Below are positions 31,447-39,621 of a DNA stretch of 44,183 bases, in pieces. How positions within the stretch are numbered: the first letter of the stretch is position 1; each line of letters opens with the position of its first letter. A program made the translations under genes and the position numbers. This stretch comes from CAVAVT01 sp963592185 (lineage in GTDB: Bacteria; Bacillota; Negativicutes; Selenomonadales; Selenomonadaceae), in contig CAVAVT010000007.1 in NCBI GenBank assembly GCA_963592185.1, positions 1-44,183 of the forward strand, written 5' to 3'. Under the pieces are notes generated by a model. That model searched no databases. It was not told where the DNA came from and saw only the letters and a list, made by a program, of their open reading frames with translations.

Positions 31447-32478
31447 TTGAAAATCGCTATAGATGCTATGGGCGGTGATTATGCACCGGAGCAGATCGTA
31501 TTTGGAAGTGTACGTGCTGCAAAGAAATACGGCTGCGAAATTGTCCTAGTTGGTGATGAAGAAAAGATAATGAAAATCCTTAATAAGGAACCTGATTGGA
31601 AAAATTATAAAATTTCCGTTCACCATACTACCGAAGTTATAGAGATGCATGAGCATCCTGCAACAGCTGTTAGAAAAAAGAAGGATTCATCCCTTGTGGT
31701 AGCCACCCGCATGGTTAAGGATGGGGAATGTGATGCGGTGCTGTCAGCTGGCAGTACAGGTGCGGCAGGAACAGCGGCACTTCTCATATTGGGTCGTCTG
31801 TGCAAGGGCATAGATAGGCCTACAATCGCAACACCGATTCCTACACCAAAGGGAGTTACTATGGTGCTGGATTCTGGGGCAAATTCTGATAGTAAACCTC
31901 AGCATTTGCAGCAGAGTGCACTTATGGGTTCTATTTACTATAAATATATTTTTGGCAATCCAAATCCCCGTGTGGGACTTTTAAATATAGGAGAGGAAGA
32001 AACCAAGGGCAACGAGCTTTGCCGAAGCACCTATCCTCTGTTGAAAAATATGAAAACAATCAACTTCATAGGCAATGCCGAAGGCAGGGATATTCCTAAA
32101 GGCAATATCGAAGTTGTTGTTTGTGATGGATTTACAGGCAATGTTGTGCTAAAATTTGCAGAGGGCCTTGCAAAAACACTTATGAAGCTTATAGAGGATG
32201 CCATCAGAAATGGTGGTATTATCGCAAAGCTGGGAGCATTGATGGTAATGCCGGCAATGAAAAAGCTTGGAAAGAGGCTGGACGTTGCTGAATATGGCGG
32301 TGCACCGCTCTTAGGTGTAAATGGCTGCTGCATAATTTGTCACGGCTCATCAAATTCCAAATCTATTTGCAGTGCGATTGGCGTTGCAAACGATTATGTG
32401 AACAAGGACGTACTCAAGCATATCAAGGAAACTGTGGCTGAAGAAACCGGTTTGAGCAACGGCGACGAAGGAAAGTAA
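31447..32478 (+). CDS. plsX: Phosphate acyltransferase PlsX
   Basis: PlsX converts acyl-ACP to acyl-phosphate, the donor for PlsY-dependent glycerol-3-phosphate acylation, the start of phospholipid synthesis. The N-terminal KIAIDAMGGDYAPEQIVFG is diagnostic. VLDSGANSDSKPQHLQQSALMG and VVVCDGFTGNVVLKFAEG are conserved blocks, and ADVAEYGGAPLLGVNG-like DVAEYGGAPLLGVNG lies near the end. The length is 343 residues. The start is TTG 31447, about 11 bases after AGGAGG. It is second in the fapR operon, with fabK following after an 80-base gap. Confidence 0.95.
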   Translation: MKIAIDAMGGDYAPEQIVFGSVRAAKKYGCEIVLVGDEEKIMKILNKEPDWKNYKISVHHTTEVIEMHEHPATAVRKKKDSSLVVATRMVKDGECDAVLSAGSTGAAGTAALLILGRLCKGIDRPTIATPIPTPKGVTMVLDSGANSDSKPQHLQQSALMGSIYYKYIFGNPNPRVGLLNIGEEETKGNELCRSTYPLLKNMKTINFIGNAEGRDIPKGNIEVVVCDGFTGNVVLKFAEGLAKTLMKLIEDAIRNGGIIAKLGALMVMPAMKKLGKRLDVAEYGGAPLLGVNGCCIICHGSSNSKSICSAIGVANDYVNKDVLKHIKETVAEETGLSNGDEGK

Positions 32479-32558
32479 TACGTTATTATGATTAGGGGTT
32501 GTGTACGATATGCCGGCTTGCTGCATGGCTTGTCGTAGATGGGCTAAGGAGGATTTTC

Positions 32559-33506
32559 ATGTTTGAACAGAATGTAATTTGTAAGCTTTTGGGTATAAAA
32601 TATCCGATTTTCCAGGGGGGAATGGCATGGATTGGCACAGCTGAGCTGGCATCTGCTGTTTCCAATGCCGGCGGCTTGGGAATTATAGGTGCAGGTCATA
32701 TGCCTCCCGAGGTACTTCGTGCAGAAATTCAGAAGGCTAAGAAGTGGACTGAAAAGCCCTTCGGCGTAAATATAATGCTTATGTCTCCTTACGTTAAGGA
32801 AGTAATGCAGGTAGTTATTGACGAAAAGGTTCCTGTTGTTACTACAGGTGCAGGAAATCCTGGAGAGTATATTCCTGCTCTTAAGGAGATTGGTACAAAG
32901 GTTATTCCGGTTGTTGCCTCTGTAGCTCTGGCTAAGAGACTTGAGCGTGTGGGGGTAGATGCTGTCATTGCTGAAGGTACTGAAAGCGGCGGACATATCG
33001 GCGACATTACCACCATGGCACTGGTACCACAGGTTGTTGATGCACTGGATATTCCTGTTATCGCAGCTGGCGGTATCGCTGATTCCAGAGGAATTACCGC
33101 AGCCTTTGCACTGGGCGCACAGGGCGTTCAGATGGGTTCAAGATTTGTGCTTTCCGAGGAATGCATTGCCCATGAAAACTACAAGAACATGGTTCTTAAG
33201 GCTAAGGACAGATCCACCGTTGTTACTGGACGTACCCTTGGACATCCGGCCCGTGTTATTGCAAATAAACTTACCCGTACTTATTTGGAAATGGAAGCAG
33301 CTGGTGCTTCTTCAGAGGAACTGGAAAAGCTGGGCGTGGGAAGTCTTCACAAGGCTACACACGAAGGCGATGTTCAGAACGGTTCCGTTATGATTGGACA
33401 GATTGCAGGAATGCTGCAGGATATTAAACCAGTTTCTCAGATTATTGAAGAAATTGTTGCAGGTATTCCAGGAAATATAGAGAATATTAACAGTGTATGT
33501 AAGTGA
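32559..33506 (+). CDS. fabK: Enoyl-ACP reductase II (FMN-dependent, FabK)
   Basis: FabK reduces enoyl-ACP in the last step of each fatty-acid elongation cycle. It is an FMN-containing TIM-barrel enzyme that replaces FabI in many Bacillota and is naturally insensitive to triclosan. YPIFQGGMAWIGTAELASAV, ESGGHIGDITTM (with the catalytic-region His) and AAGGIADSRGITAAFALGAQ match FabK. It has 315 residues. The longer frame begins at 32499, but AAGGAGG supports ATG 32559. The gap after plsX shows a possible stem (TACGA 32504-32508 with TCGTA 32533-32537). fabH, often located here, is missing. Confidence 0.93.
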   Translation: MFEQNVICKLLGIKYPIFQGGMAWIGTAELASAVSNAGGLGIIGAGHMPPEVLRAEIQKAKKWTEKPFGVNIMLMSPYVKEVMQVVIDEKVPVVTTGAGNPGEYIPALKEIGTKVIPVVASVALAKRLERVGVDAVIAEGTESGGHIGDITTMALVPQVVDALDIPVIAAGGIADSRGITAAFALGAQGVQMGSRFVLSEECIAHENYKNMVLKAKDRSTVVTGRTLGHPARVIANKLTRTYLEMEAAGASSEELEKLGVGSLHKATHEGDVQNGSVMIGQIAGMLQDIKPVSQIIEEIVAGIPGNIENINSVCK

Positions 33507-33556
33507 TGACGTCAATCACATCATGATGCACATGTGTTAAAAAGGAGCATGAGTAA

Positions 33557-34501
33557 ATGAATAAGCTGGCTTTTGTATTCCCAGGTCAGGGCGCACAGAA
33601 GGTAGGAATGGGCAAAGATTTTTATGATCAGTACGATGTAGCTAAGAAGCTTTTCAAGGAAGCTGACGAGGCTCTCGGATACTCCATCATGAATATGTGC
33701 TTTGAGGGTCCGGAGGAGGATCTCCGCCTTACAGCAAATACCCAGCCGGCAATACTCACCATGAGTGTTATTGCCAATGAGATTCTTAAGGAAAATGGGG
33801 TTCAGCCTGATGTTGCTGGCGGACATAGCCTTGGCGAGTATTCCGCATTGGTGGCTGCAGGTGTATTGGATTTCCAGGATGCTGTTGTGCTGGTTCATAA
33901 GCGCGGCGCATTCATGCAGGAAGCTGTTCCTGTCGGACAGGGCGGCATGGCTGCAATCATCGGCCTTGAGGATCAGGTAATCATCGATGCCTGCGCAAAG
34001 GCTGCCGGTGAGGCTGGCGAGGTTCAGGCTGTAAACTTTAACTGCCCTGGACAGACCGTTATTGCTGGTTCCACAAAGGGTGTTGAAAAGGCTGTAGAGC
34101 TTCTTCAGGCTGCAGGTGCAAAGAAGGCTGTTATTCTGCCGGTTAGTGCGCCTTTCCACAGCACATTGATGAAGCCAGCTGCAGAAAAGCTGGCAGCAGA
34201 GCTGGACAAGGTACAGCTTCATGATGCGGCATTCCCTGTTGTTGCAAATGTAAACGGCAAGCTTCAGACCAGTGCTGAGGAAATCAAGAAGAATCTTGTT
34301 GCTCAGGCTGCAAGCCCTGTTAAATGGATTGACTGCGTCAAGACCATGCAGGAGTTTGGTGCAGATACATTTGTTGAGGCTGGTCCTGGCAAGACTCTCT
34401 GCGGATTCAATCGCCGCATAGATCGTCAGATTCAGAGCCTTAATGTTGAGGATGTGGAATCCCTTCAGAAAACTATTGACGCACTCAAGGAGGTTCGTTA
34501 A
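33557..34501 (+). CDS. fabD: Malonyl-CoA:ACP transacylase
   Basis: FabD loads malonyl groups onto acyl carrier protein. The N-terminal LAFVFPGQGAQKVGMG and the GHSLGEYSALVAAG motif, with nucleophile Ser91, are diagnostic. VSAPFHSTLMKPA supplies the catalytic His near residue 201. QAASPVKWIDCV and EAGPGKTLCG are conserved C-terminal blocks. It has 314 residues. ATG 33557 follows AAGGAG about 13 bases upstream. Its tail contains the AAGGAGG ribosome site of fabG, which starts 1 base after its stop, so translation is probably coupled. Confidence 0.96.
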   Translation: MNKLAFVFPGQGAQKVGMGKDFYDQYDVAKKLFKEADEALGYSIMNMCFEGPEEDLRLTANTQPAILTMSVIANEILKENGVQPDVAGGHSLGEYSALVAAGVLDFQDAVVLVHKRGAFMQEAVPVGQGGMAAIIGLEDQVIIDACAKAAGEAGEVQAVNFNCPGQTVIAGSTKGVEKAVELLQAAGAKKAVILPVSAPFHSTLMKPAAEKLAAELDKVQLHDAAFPVVANVNGKLQTSAEEIKKNLVAQAASPVKWIDCVKTMQEFGADTFVEAGPGKTLCGFNRRIDRQIQSLNVEDVESLQKTIDALKEVR

Positions 34502-34502
34502 T

Positions 34503-35246
34503 ATGCTTTTAGAAGGAAAGACAGCCCTGGTTACAGGCGCATCCCGTGGAATCGGCAGAGCTATTGCTGAGACTCTGGCAGCAGAGGGAGCAAAGGTTGC
34601 TATCAACTATGCCGGCAATGTAAAGGCAGCAGAGGAAGCAAAGGCAGCTATTGAGGCAGCTGGCGGAGAGGCTATTCTCGTGAAGGCTGATGTTTCTGAT
34701 CCGGCTGCAGTACAGGAAATGATTAGCACTGTTACTGAGGCATTTGGACAGATTGATATTCTGGTAAACAATGCCGGCATTACCCGTGACGGACTCCTCA
34801 TGAGAATGAAGGACGAGGACTGGGATGCTGTTATCAGCACAAACCTCAAGGGTGTATACAACTGCACCAAAGCTGTAACAAAGCTTATGATGAAAAAGAG
34901 ATACGGCCGCATCGTCAACATGACTTCTGTAGTTGGTATCACAGGCAATGCAGGACAGACAAATTACAGTGCTGCAAAGGCTGGCGTAATAGGCTTCTCA
35001 AAATCAGCAGCGAAAGAACTTTCCTCCCGTGGAATTACCGTAAATATGGTAGCTCCCGGATTTATTGACACGGATATGACCGCAGTTCTCCCTGAAAAGG
35101 TTAAGGAAGAAATGGCTGCAGGAATTCCGCTGGGAAGAATTGGAAAAGCTCAGGATGTAGCAAATGCGGTGCTTTTCCTCGTATCAGATCAAGCATCTTA
35201 TATTACTGGCCAGGTTGTTAATGTAGACGGCGGCATGGTTATGTGA
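34503..35246 (+). CDS. fabG: 3-oxoacyl-ACP reductase
   Basis: FabG is the NADPH-dependent short-chain dehydrogenase that reduces beta-ketoacyl-ACP. The cofactor motif TGASRGIGRAIAETL lies at about residues 10-24, NNAGITRDGLLMRM near 90, and the catalytic Tyr/Lys motif NYSAAKAGVIGF near 155. APGFIDTDMTAVLP and the C-terminal GQVVNVDGGMVM complete the family pattern. It has 247 residues. The frame extends upstream into fabD to 34443, but the AAGGAGG site and family N-terminus (MLLEGKTALVTG) fix ATG 34503. Confidence 0.97.
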   Translation: MLLEGKTALVTGASRGIGRAIAETLAAEGAKVAINYAGNVKAAEEAKAAIEAAGGEAILVKADVSDPAAVQEMISTVTEAFGQIDILVNNAGITRDGLLMRMKDEDWDAVISTNLKGVYNCTKAVTKLMMKKRYGRIVNMTSVVGITGNAGQTNYSAAKAGVIGFSKSAAKELSSRGITVNMVAPGFIDTDMTAVLPEKVKEEMAAGIPLGRIGKAQDVANAVLFLVSDQASYITGQVVNVDGGMVM

Positions 35247-35285
35247 TATAAATATATAGGTATGCAACGGAGGGAGGTGAACGCC

Positions 35286-35516
35286 GTGTCAACTTTTGAG
35301 AAGGTAAAGGATATTGTAGTTGAGCAGTTGGGTGTAGATGCTGATGAGGTTCAGATCGAATCTACTTTCATCGATGACCTGGGTGCTGATTCTCTGGATA
35401 TCGTAGAGCTTATCATGGCTTTCGAGGAGGAATTTGGTATCGAGATTCCCGATGAGGCAGCTGAGAAGATAAAGACTGTTCAGGATGTTGTAACCTACAT
35501 AGACCAGAACAAGTAA
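35286..35516 (+). CDS. acpP: Acyl carrier protein
   Basis: ACP carries growing acyl chains on a phosphopantetheine arm attached to the Ser of GADSLDIVELIMAFEEEFG (Ser about residue 36). The protein is small (76 residues) and acidic, with the four-helix pattern STFEKVKDIVVEQLGVDAD to VTYIDQNK. The frame is open from 35262, but GGAGGGAGGTG lies just before GTG 35286, which is the family start. It lies 39 bases after fabG and is followed by a large hairpin. Confidence 0.96.
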   Translation: MSTFEKVKDIVVEQLGVDADEVQIESTFIDDLGADSLDIVELIMAFEEEFGIEIPDEAAEKIKTVQDVVTYIDQNK

Positions 35517-35526
35517 GTTTTAGTGT

Positions 35527-35583
35527 CTTACCTTGACTAAGAGTCCCGTGGGAATGTTTCCCACGGGACTCTTAAAAGGTAAG
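35527..35583 (+). other. Large nested hairpin after acpP, no U-tract
   Basis: A perfect 16-bp stem (35539-35554 with 35558-35573) has a 3-base loop. It is enclosed by a second 8-bp pairing (CTTACCTT 35527-35534 with AAGGTAAG 35576-35583). No T-run follows, so it is not a normal intrinsic terminator. It may stabilise the acpP mRNA end or act as a processing or regulatory element. Confidence 0.8.
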
Positions 35584-35610
35584 TACGCGAGAGTGAATGG
35601 AGGAGTAAAC

Positions 35611-36558
35611 TTGAAGCTTCCTGAATTGAAAATTGGCACTAAAATTGCAAAAGTACCGATTGTTCAAGGCGGCATGGCAATTCGTCTATCTACAGCAAGA
35701 CTTGCTGCAGCAGTTGCTGAGCAGGGTGGTATAGGTCTTATTGCTGCATCAGGTATGACGTTTGACGAGCTGCGCTATGAAATCAGGCTCGCTCGCTCAT
35801 TAACAAAAGGAATCATCGGCATAAATATCATGGTTGCTGCAAGGGAATTTGCAGACGTGGTACACACAGCAATCGATGAAGGTATTGATCTTGTTGTGGC
35901 TGGTGCGGGATTCTCGCGTGACATGTTTGGACTGGGTAAAGAATCCGGAACCCCGATTGTACCGATTGTTTCATCGGCTAAATTAGCGAAGATTTCCGAG
36001 CGTCTTGGTGCTTCGGCAGTTATTGTCGAAGGAAAGGAGGCCGGCGGACATTTGGGCACAGACACGTCAATACGTGAGATTATCCCTGAGGTGCGCAAGG
36101 CTGTAAAACTTCCAGTTATAGCAGCTGGAGGAGTTCTTTCCGGCCAGGATATCGTTGATTTTATAAAAATGGGTGCCAATGGAGTCCAGATGGGCTCTCG
36201 TTTTGCGGCCAGCGTTGAGTCAAACGCAGCCCCGGCATTGAAAGAATACTATCTGAAGGCACAGCCAGAGGATGTAGTGGTTATCCACAGTCCTGTGGGA
36301 CTGCCTGGACGTGCGGTCCGCAATCCATTTGCGGAGAGAATTATTGAAGGTCCTGTACCTCCAAAAATCTGTGACCGCTGCCTTAAGGCCTGCAAGCATA
36401 ATTTCTGTATAATACGTGCGCTTACAAGAGCACAGCAGGGAGATGTGGAAACAGGTCTGGTATTTACTGGCGAATACATCAGCAAAATCAATAAAATTTT
36501 GTCTGTAAAAGAGATTTTTGAGCAGCTTCAGGGAGAAGTTGCCGCAATAGAGGAATAA
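35611..36558 (+). CDS. FabK-like / nitronate monooxygenase family flavoprotein with Cys cluster
   Basis: This FMN-dependent TIM-barrel protein is a paralogue of FabK, also similar to NAD(P)H-dependent flavin oxidoreductases (2-nitropropane dioxygenase family). VPIVQGGMAIRLSTARLAAAV, EGKEAGGHLGTD and PVIAAGGVLSGQDIV are the shared blocks. Unlike the first FabK it has a C-terminal cluster CDRCLKACKHNFC (Cys about 254, 257, 261, 266), which could bind zinc or an Fe-S cluster. Its substrate is uncertain: a second enoyl-ACP reductase is possible from context, but it could be a housekeeping flavin reductase. The longer frame from 35533 crosses the hairpin; GGAGG at 35599-35603 supports TTG 35611. 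It has 315 residues. Confidence 0.85.
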   Translation: MKLPELKIGTKIAKVPIVQGGMAIRLSTARLAAAVAEQGGIGLIAASGMTFDELRYEIRLARSLTKGIIGINIMVAAREFADVVHTAIDEGIDLVVAGAGFSRDMFGLGKESGTPIVPIVSSAKLAKISERLGASAVIVEGKEAGGHLGTDTSIREIIPEVRKAVKLPVIAAGGVLSGQDIVDFIKMGANGVQMGSRFAASVESNAAPALKEYYLKAQPEDVVVIHSPVGLPGRAVRNPFAERIIEGPVPPKICDRCLKACKHNFCIIRALTRAQQGDVETGLVFTGEYISKINKILSVKEIFEQLQGEVAAIEE

Positions 36559-36582
36559 ATTTTATTTAATGAGGTGTTAATT

Positions 36583-37827
36583 TTGACTAATCGAGTAGTA
36601 ATTACTGGTATTGGTGCTATCACTCCTGTTGGAATCGGCAAAGATAACTTCTGGGAGGCACTTATTTCTGGAAAGAACGGTATCGGCAAGATTACACGTT
36701 TTGATGCTACAGATTATGGTGCACAGGTTGCAGGCGAAGTAAAGGATTTTGAGCCTGCTGACTACATTGACAAAAAAGAGTCAAAGCGCATGGACCGTTA
36801 TACACAGTTTGCTGTTGCTACAGCAAAGATGGCTATTGAGGATTCAGGTCTTGACCTCGAGTCTGAGGACAAGGAGCGCATTGGTACCTATGTAGGTACT
36901 GGTATCGGCGGTATTGAGACAATGCATTCTCAGTATGAGAAGCTCTTCGCAAAGGGACCTTCCCGTATCAGCCCGTTCTTTATTCCTATGATGATTGGTA
37001 ACATGGCTGCAGGTCAGATTTCCATCGCATTTGGTCTCAGAGGACCTTCCAGCTGTGTAGTTACAGCATGTGCAACTGGTTCCAACTGCATCGGTGATGC
37101 ATTCCGTCTCATTCAGCACGGCCAGGCTGACGTAATGGTAGCTGGCGGTACTGAGGCAAGTATCTCCCAGGCTGCAGTTGCCGGCTTCTGCTCCATGAAG
37201 GCGCTCTGCACCGATCACAATGATGATCCTGAACATGCATCCCGTCCGTTTGATGCTACTCGCAGCGGATTTGTTATGGGCGAGGGCTGCGGTATCGTAG
37301 TTCTTGAGAGCCTGGAACATGCTGAAAAGCGTGGCGCACATATTTATGCAGAAATTGCTGGCTATGGTGCAAACTCTGATGCATACCATATTACTTCCCC
37401 AGCTCCTCATGGCGAGATGCAGGCAAAGTGCATGGCTATGGCAATCAAGGATGCAGGCATGACTCCTGCTGATGTTGACTATGTAAATGCACATGGCACA
37501 TCCACTCACATGAATGACCTTGGTGAGACTGAGGCTATCAAGGCTGTATTCGGCGACCATGCAAAGGACATTTCCGTAAGCTCCATTAAGTCTATGACTG
37601 GACACCTTCTCGGCGCTGCAGGCGGCGTAGAGTGCATTGCAACAGCACTTTCCGTACAGAACGACATCGTTCCTCCTACAATGAACTACGAGAATCAGGA
37701 TGAGGGAATGGATCTTGATTATGTTCCTAACAAGGCAAAGAAGCGTGAGGTTCGTGCTGCAATCTCCAATTCCTTCGGCTTTGGCGGACACAATGCATGT
37801 CTTCTCGTAAAGAAGTTTGTAAAGTAA
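36583..37827 (+). CDS. fabF: 3-oxoacyl-ACP synthase II (KAS II)
   Basis: FabF is the chain-elongating beta-ketoacyl-ACP synthase. The catalytic triad is visible: Cys163 in VVTACATGSNCIGDAF, His near 303 in NAHGTSTHMND, and His near 340 in MTGHLLGAAGG. RVVITGIGAITPVGIG is the N-terminal start, and SNSFGFGGHNACLLVK the C-terminal motif. It has 414 residues. GTG 36574 opens the frame but overlaps the GAGGTG ribosome site; TTG 36583 is 6 bases from it and fits the family. It starts 24 bases after the FabK-like gene and ends 4 bases before rnc. Confidence 0.96.
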   Translation: MTNRVVITGIGAITPVGIGKDNFWEALISGKNGIGKITRFDATDYGAQVAGEVKDFEPADYIDKKESKRMDRYTQFAVATAKMAIEDSGLDLESEDKERIGTYVGTGIGGIETMHSQYEKLFAKGPSRISPFFIPMMIGNMAAGQISIAFGLRGPSSCVVTACATGSNCIGDAFRLIQHGQADVMVAGGTEASISQAAVAGFCSMKALCTDHNDDPEHASRPFDATRSGFVMGEGCGIVVLESLEHAEKRGAHIYAEIAGYGANSDAYHITSPAPHGEMQAKCMAMAIKDAGMTPADVDYVNAHGTSTHMNDLGETEAIKAVFGDHAKDISVSSIKSMTGHLLGAAGGVECIATALSVQNDIVPPTMNYENQDEGMDLDYVPNKAKKREVRAAISNSFGFGGHNACLLVKKFVK

Positions 37828-37831
37828 TATA

Positions 37832-38551
37832 ATGTCAGATTATATTTCAAAAGCAAGGGAAAAAGACCTCCAGGAGCTTTCAGAGCGACTGGGGGTATCC
37901 TTTTCTAATCTCACATATCTGCACCAGGCTCTTACACATACATCCTATGCCAATGAGTCAAGAAATAAATCTGTAGTGCATAATGAACGTCTGGAATTTT
38001 TAGGAGATGCTGTGGTGGAGCTGGCCACAAGTACCTATCTCTTTAAAAACTTCCCAAAACTTTCAGAGGGTGTACTTACAAAGGCAAGGGCTGCAGCAGT
38101 ATGTGACAGGTCCCTGTCCCGCCGTGCAGCAGAGCTGGGATTGGGAGAGCATCTTCTCATGGGCCGTGGAGAACTGGCCTCTGGAGGAAGAAACAGGCAG
38201 TCAACATTGGAAAATACCTTTGAGGCTGTGGCTGGAGCTGTGTATTTGGACAAAGGCTGGGATGTGGCATTTGACTATGTCATTAGACAGCTGGAGGAAA
38301 GTCTGAAGAATGCGGCAGAGGGACACTCCATCAAGGATTACAAAACAATTTTGCAGGAAAAGGTACATAAGCTATACGGCAAAAATGTTACCTACCAGCA
38401 GATTAGTGCTGTGGGACCTGCCCATGACCGTACCTATGAATATGCCGTTCTCTTAAACGGAGAAGTGTATGGCAAGGGAACAGGACACAATAAAAAAATT
38501 GCAGAACAGCTTGCTGCATGTCAGGCACTTGAGAAGCTTGAAAATAAATAG
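37832..38551 (+). CDS. rnc: Ribonuclease III
   Basis: RNase III cuts double-stranded RNA in rRNA processing and mRNA turnover. The catalytic signature NERLEFLGDAVVELA lies at about residues 51-65, and ENTFEAVAGAVYLDKG supplies the second acidic site. The dsRNA-binding domain starts near DYKTILQEKVHKLYG and ends with KKIAEQLAACQALEKL. It has 239 residues. The start ATG 37832 lies 4 bases after fabF, without a strong ribosome site, so it depends on coupling. In most Bacillota smc and ftsY follow; here a terminator and unrelated genes do. Confidence 0.95.
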   Translation: MSDYISKAREKDLQELSERLGVSFSNLTYLHQALTHTSYANESRNKSVVHNERLEFLGDAVVELATSTYLFKNFPKLSEGVLTKARAAAVCDRSLSRRAAELGLGEHLLMGRGELASGGRNRQSTLENTFEAVAGAVYLDKGWDVAFDYVIRQLEESLKNAAEGHSIKDYKTILQEKVHKLYGKNVTYQQISAVGPAHDRTYEYAVLLNGEVYGKGTGHNKKIAEQLAACQALEKLENK

Positions 38552-38559
38552 TATTATGG

Positions 38560-38584
38560 AAGGGATAGCACAGCTATCCTTTTT
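38560..38584 (+). terminator. Intrinsic terminator after rnc
   Basis: A 7-bp perfect core (GGATAGC with GCTATCC), extended by three weaker pairs, has a 3-base loop and a following T-run (38580-38584). It closes the fapR-rnc unit. Confidence 0.88.
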
Positions 38585-38611
38585 GTTTTCTGTTTTATAT
38601 GGAGGGGTCTT

Positions 38612-39421
38612 ATGCGTAAGCTTACATTTTTAGGAACTGGATCGGCAATGGTAACTCATTGCTTTAATACATGCAGCCTGCTGGAGCTGGACAATGGAGA
38701 TTATTTCATGACAGATGCTGGCGGCGGCAATGGTATTTTAGCTCAGCTGGAGAAAATTGGTGCGGATTACAAAAAGCTTCGCACAATGTTTGTTACCCAT
38801 GGCCATACTGACCATGTTCTGGGTGTGGTATGGGTAATGCGCAAGATAGCAAGCCTCATGGATCAGGGAAAATACGATGGCAGCTTCCACATCTACTGCC
38901 ATGACGTTGTAAAGGAAATGCTGGAAACCTTTGCAAAGATGACACTTAAAAAGAAAAACCTTGATAGGCTTGGAACAAGAATATTCATCCACGAGGTTAA
39001 GGATGGTTCCACTGTGGCATTAAATGGATTCCAGCTTACAGCCTTTGACATACTTTCCACAAAGGCAAAGCAGTTCGGCTATCAGATTGTTTTTCCAGAT
39101 GGGCTGAAGCTTACCTGTCTTGGGGATGAGCCGTACAATGAAGCCTGCAGAAAATATGCTGAGAATGCTGACTGGCTGCTTTCTGAGGCGTTCTGCATGT
39201 ACAAGGACAGGGAGATTTTCAAGCCCTATGACAAGCACCACAGCACAGTAAAAGAAGCCAGCGAACAGGCTGAGGAGCTTAAGGCAAAAAATCTTGTTCT
39301 TTATCATACAGAGGATAAGGACATTGAGAATAGAAAGAAAAACTACACTGAGGAAGCACAGCTGTATTACCATGGAAATATCTTTGTACCAAATGATTTG
39401 GAAACATTGATAATCCAGTAA
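38612..39421 (+). CDS. MBL-fold metallo-hydrolase (RNase Z-like group)
   Basis: This is a metallo-beta-lactamase-fold protein with two metal sites. The motif THGHTDHVLG (His63, His65, Asp67, His68) is present, with TFLGTGSAM at the start, an MBL/RNase Z feature. LTCLGDEP and the later DKHHSTVKEASEQAEE supply further ligands, similar to RNase Z and related phosphodiesterases. The true substrate is unknown; the family includes tRNA 3' processing enzymes and other hydrolases. It has 269 residues. ATG 38612 follows GGAGGGG by about 7 bases. It lies after the rnc terminator with no clear promoter of its own seen in the 27-base gap, so it may be read from residual upstream transcription. Confidence 0.85.
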   Translation: MRKLTFLGTGSAMVTHCFNTCSLLELDNGDYFMTDAGGGNGILAQLEKIGADYKKLRTMFVTHGHTDHVLGVVWVMRKIASLMDQGKYDGSFHIYCHDVVKEMLETFAKMTLKKKNLDRLGTRIFIHEVKDGSTVALNGFQLTAFDILSTKAKQFGYQIVFPDGLKLTCLGDEPYNEACRKYAENADWLLSEAFCMYKDREIFKPYDKHHSTVKEASEQAEELKAKNLVLYHTEDKDIENRKKNYTEEAQLYYHGNIFVPNDLETLIIQ

Positions 39422-39621
39422 AAATTAATAAAATTTTAAGAGTTTGGCATATATCTTTTAAGTAAAATTTAAGAAATAAGCCAGTCTTTTTTCAGATAGA
39501 AATTATAGACTAGCATAGAATGTTTTTTTCCCCGAAGCATACTATTGAGCAATTTATTCCGTTACGGGGTTAATATGATTGCGGTCATTTGGCTGTATGT
39601 AAAGAAGGAGGCACATCTATT
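39422..39621. other. Intergenic region before the RND efflux genes
   Basis: This 200-base AT-rich gap is the longest without a gene. TAGAAT at 39516-39521 is a possible -10, but no good -35 is at the right distance. CCCCG (39530-39534) and CGGGG (39565-39569) form a widely spaced inverted repeat. A regulator site for the pump genes may be here; nothing can be assigned with confidence. Confidence 0.35.

Noticed and set aside
33521..34606. 361-residue antisense open frame opposite fabD and fabG
   Set aside because: It crosses two clearly real genes and the predicted protein looks like low-complexity translation of a reverse strand.
36844..37791. 315-residue antisense open frame opposite fabF
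   Set aside because: Same reasons: overlaps a gene with perfect catalytic residues and shows no domain.
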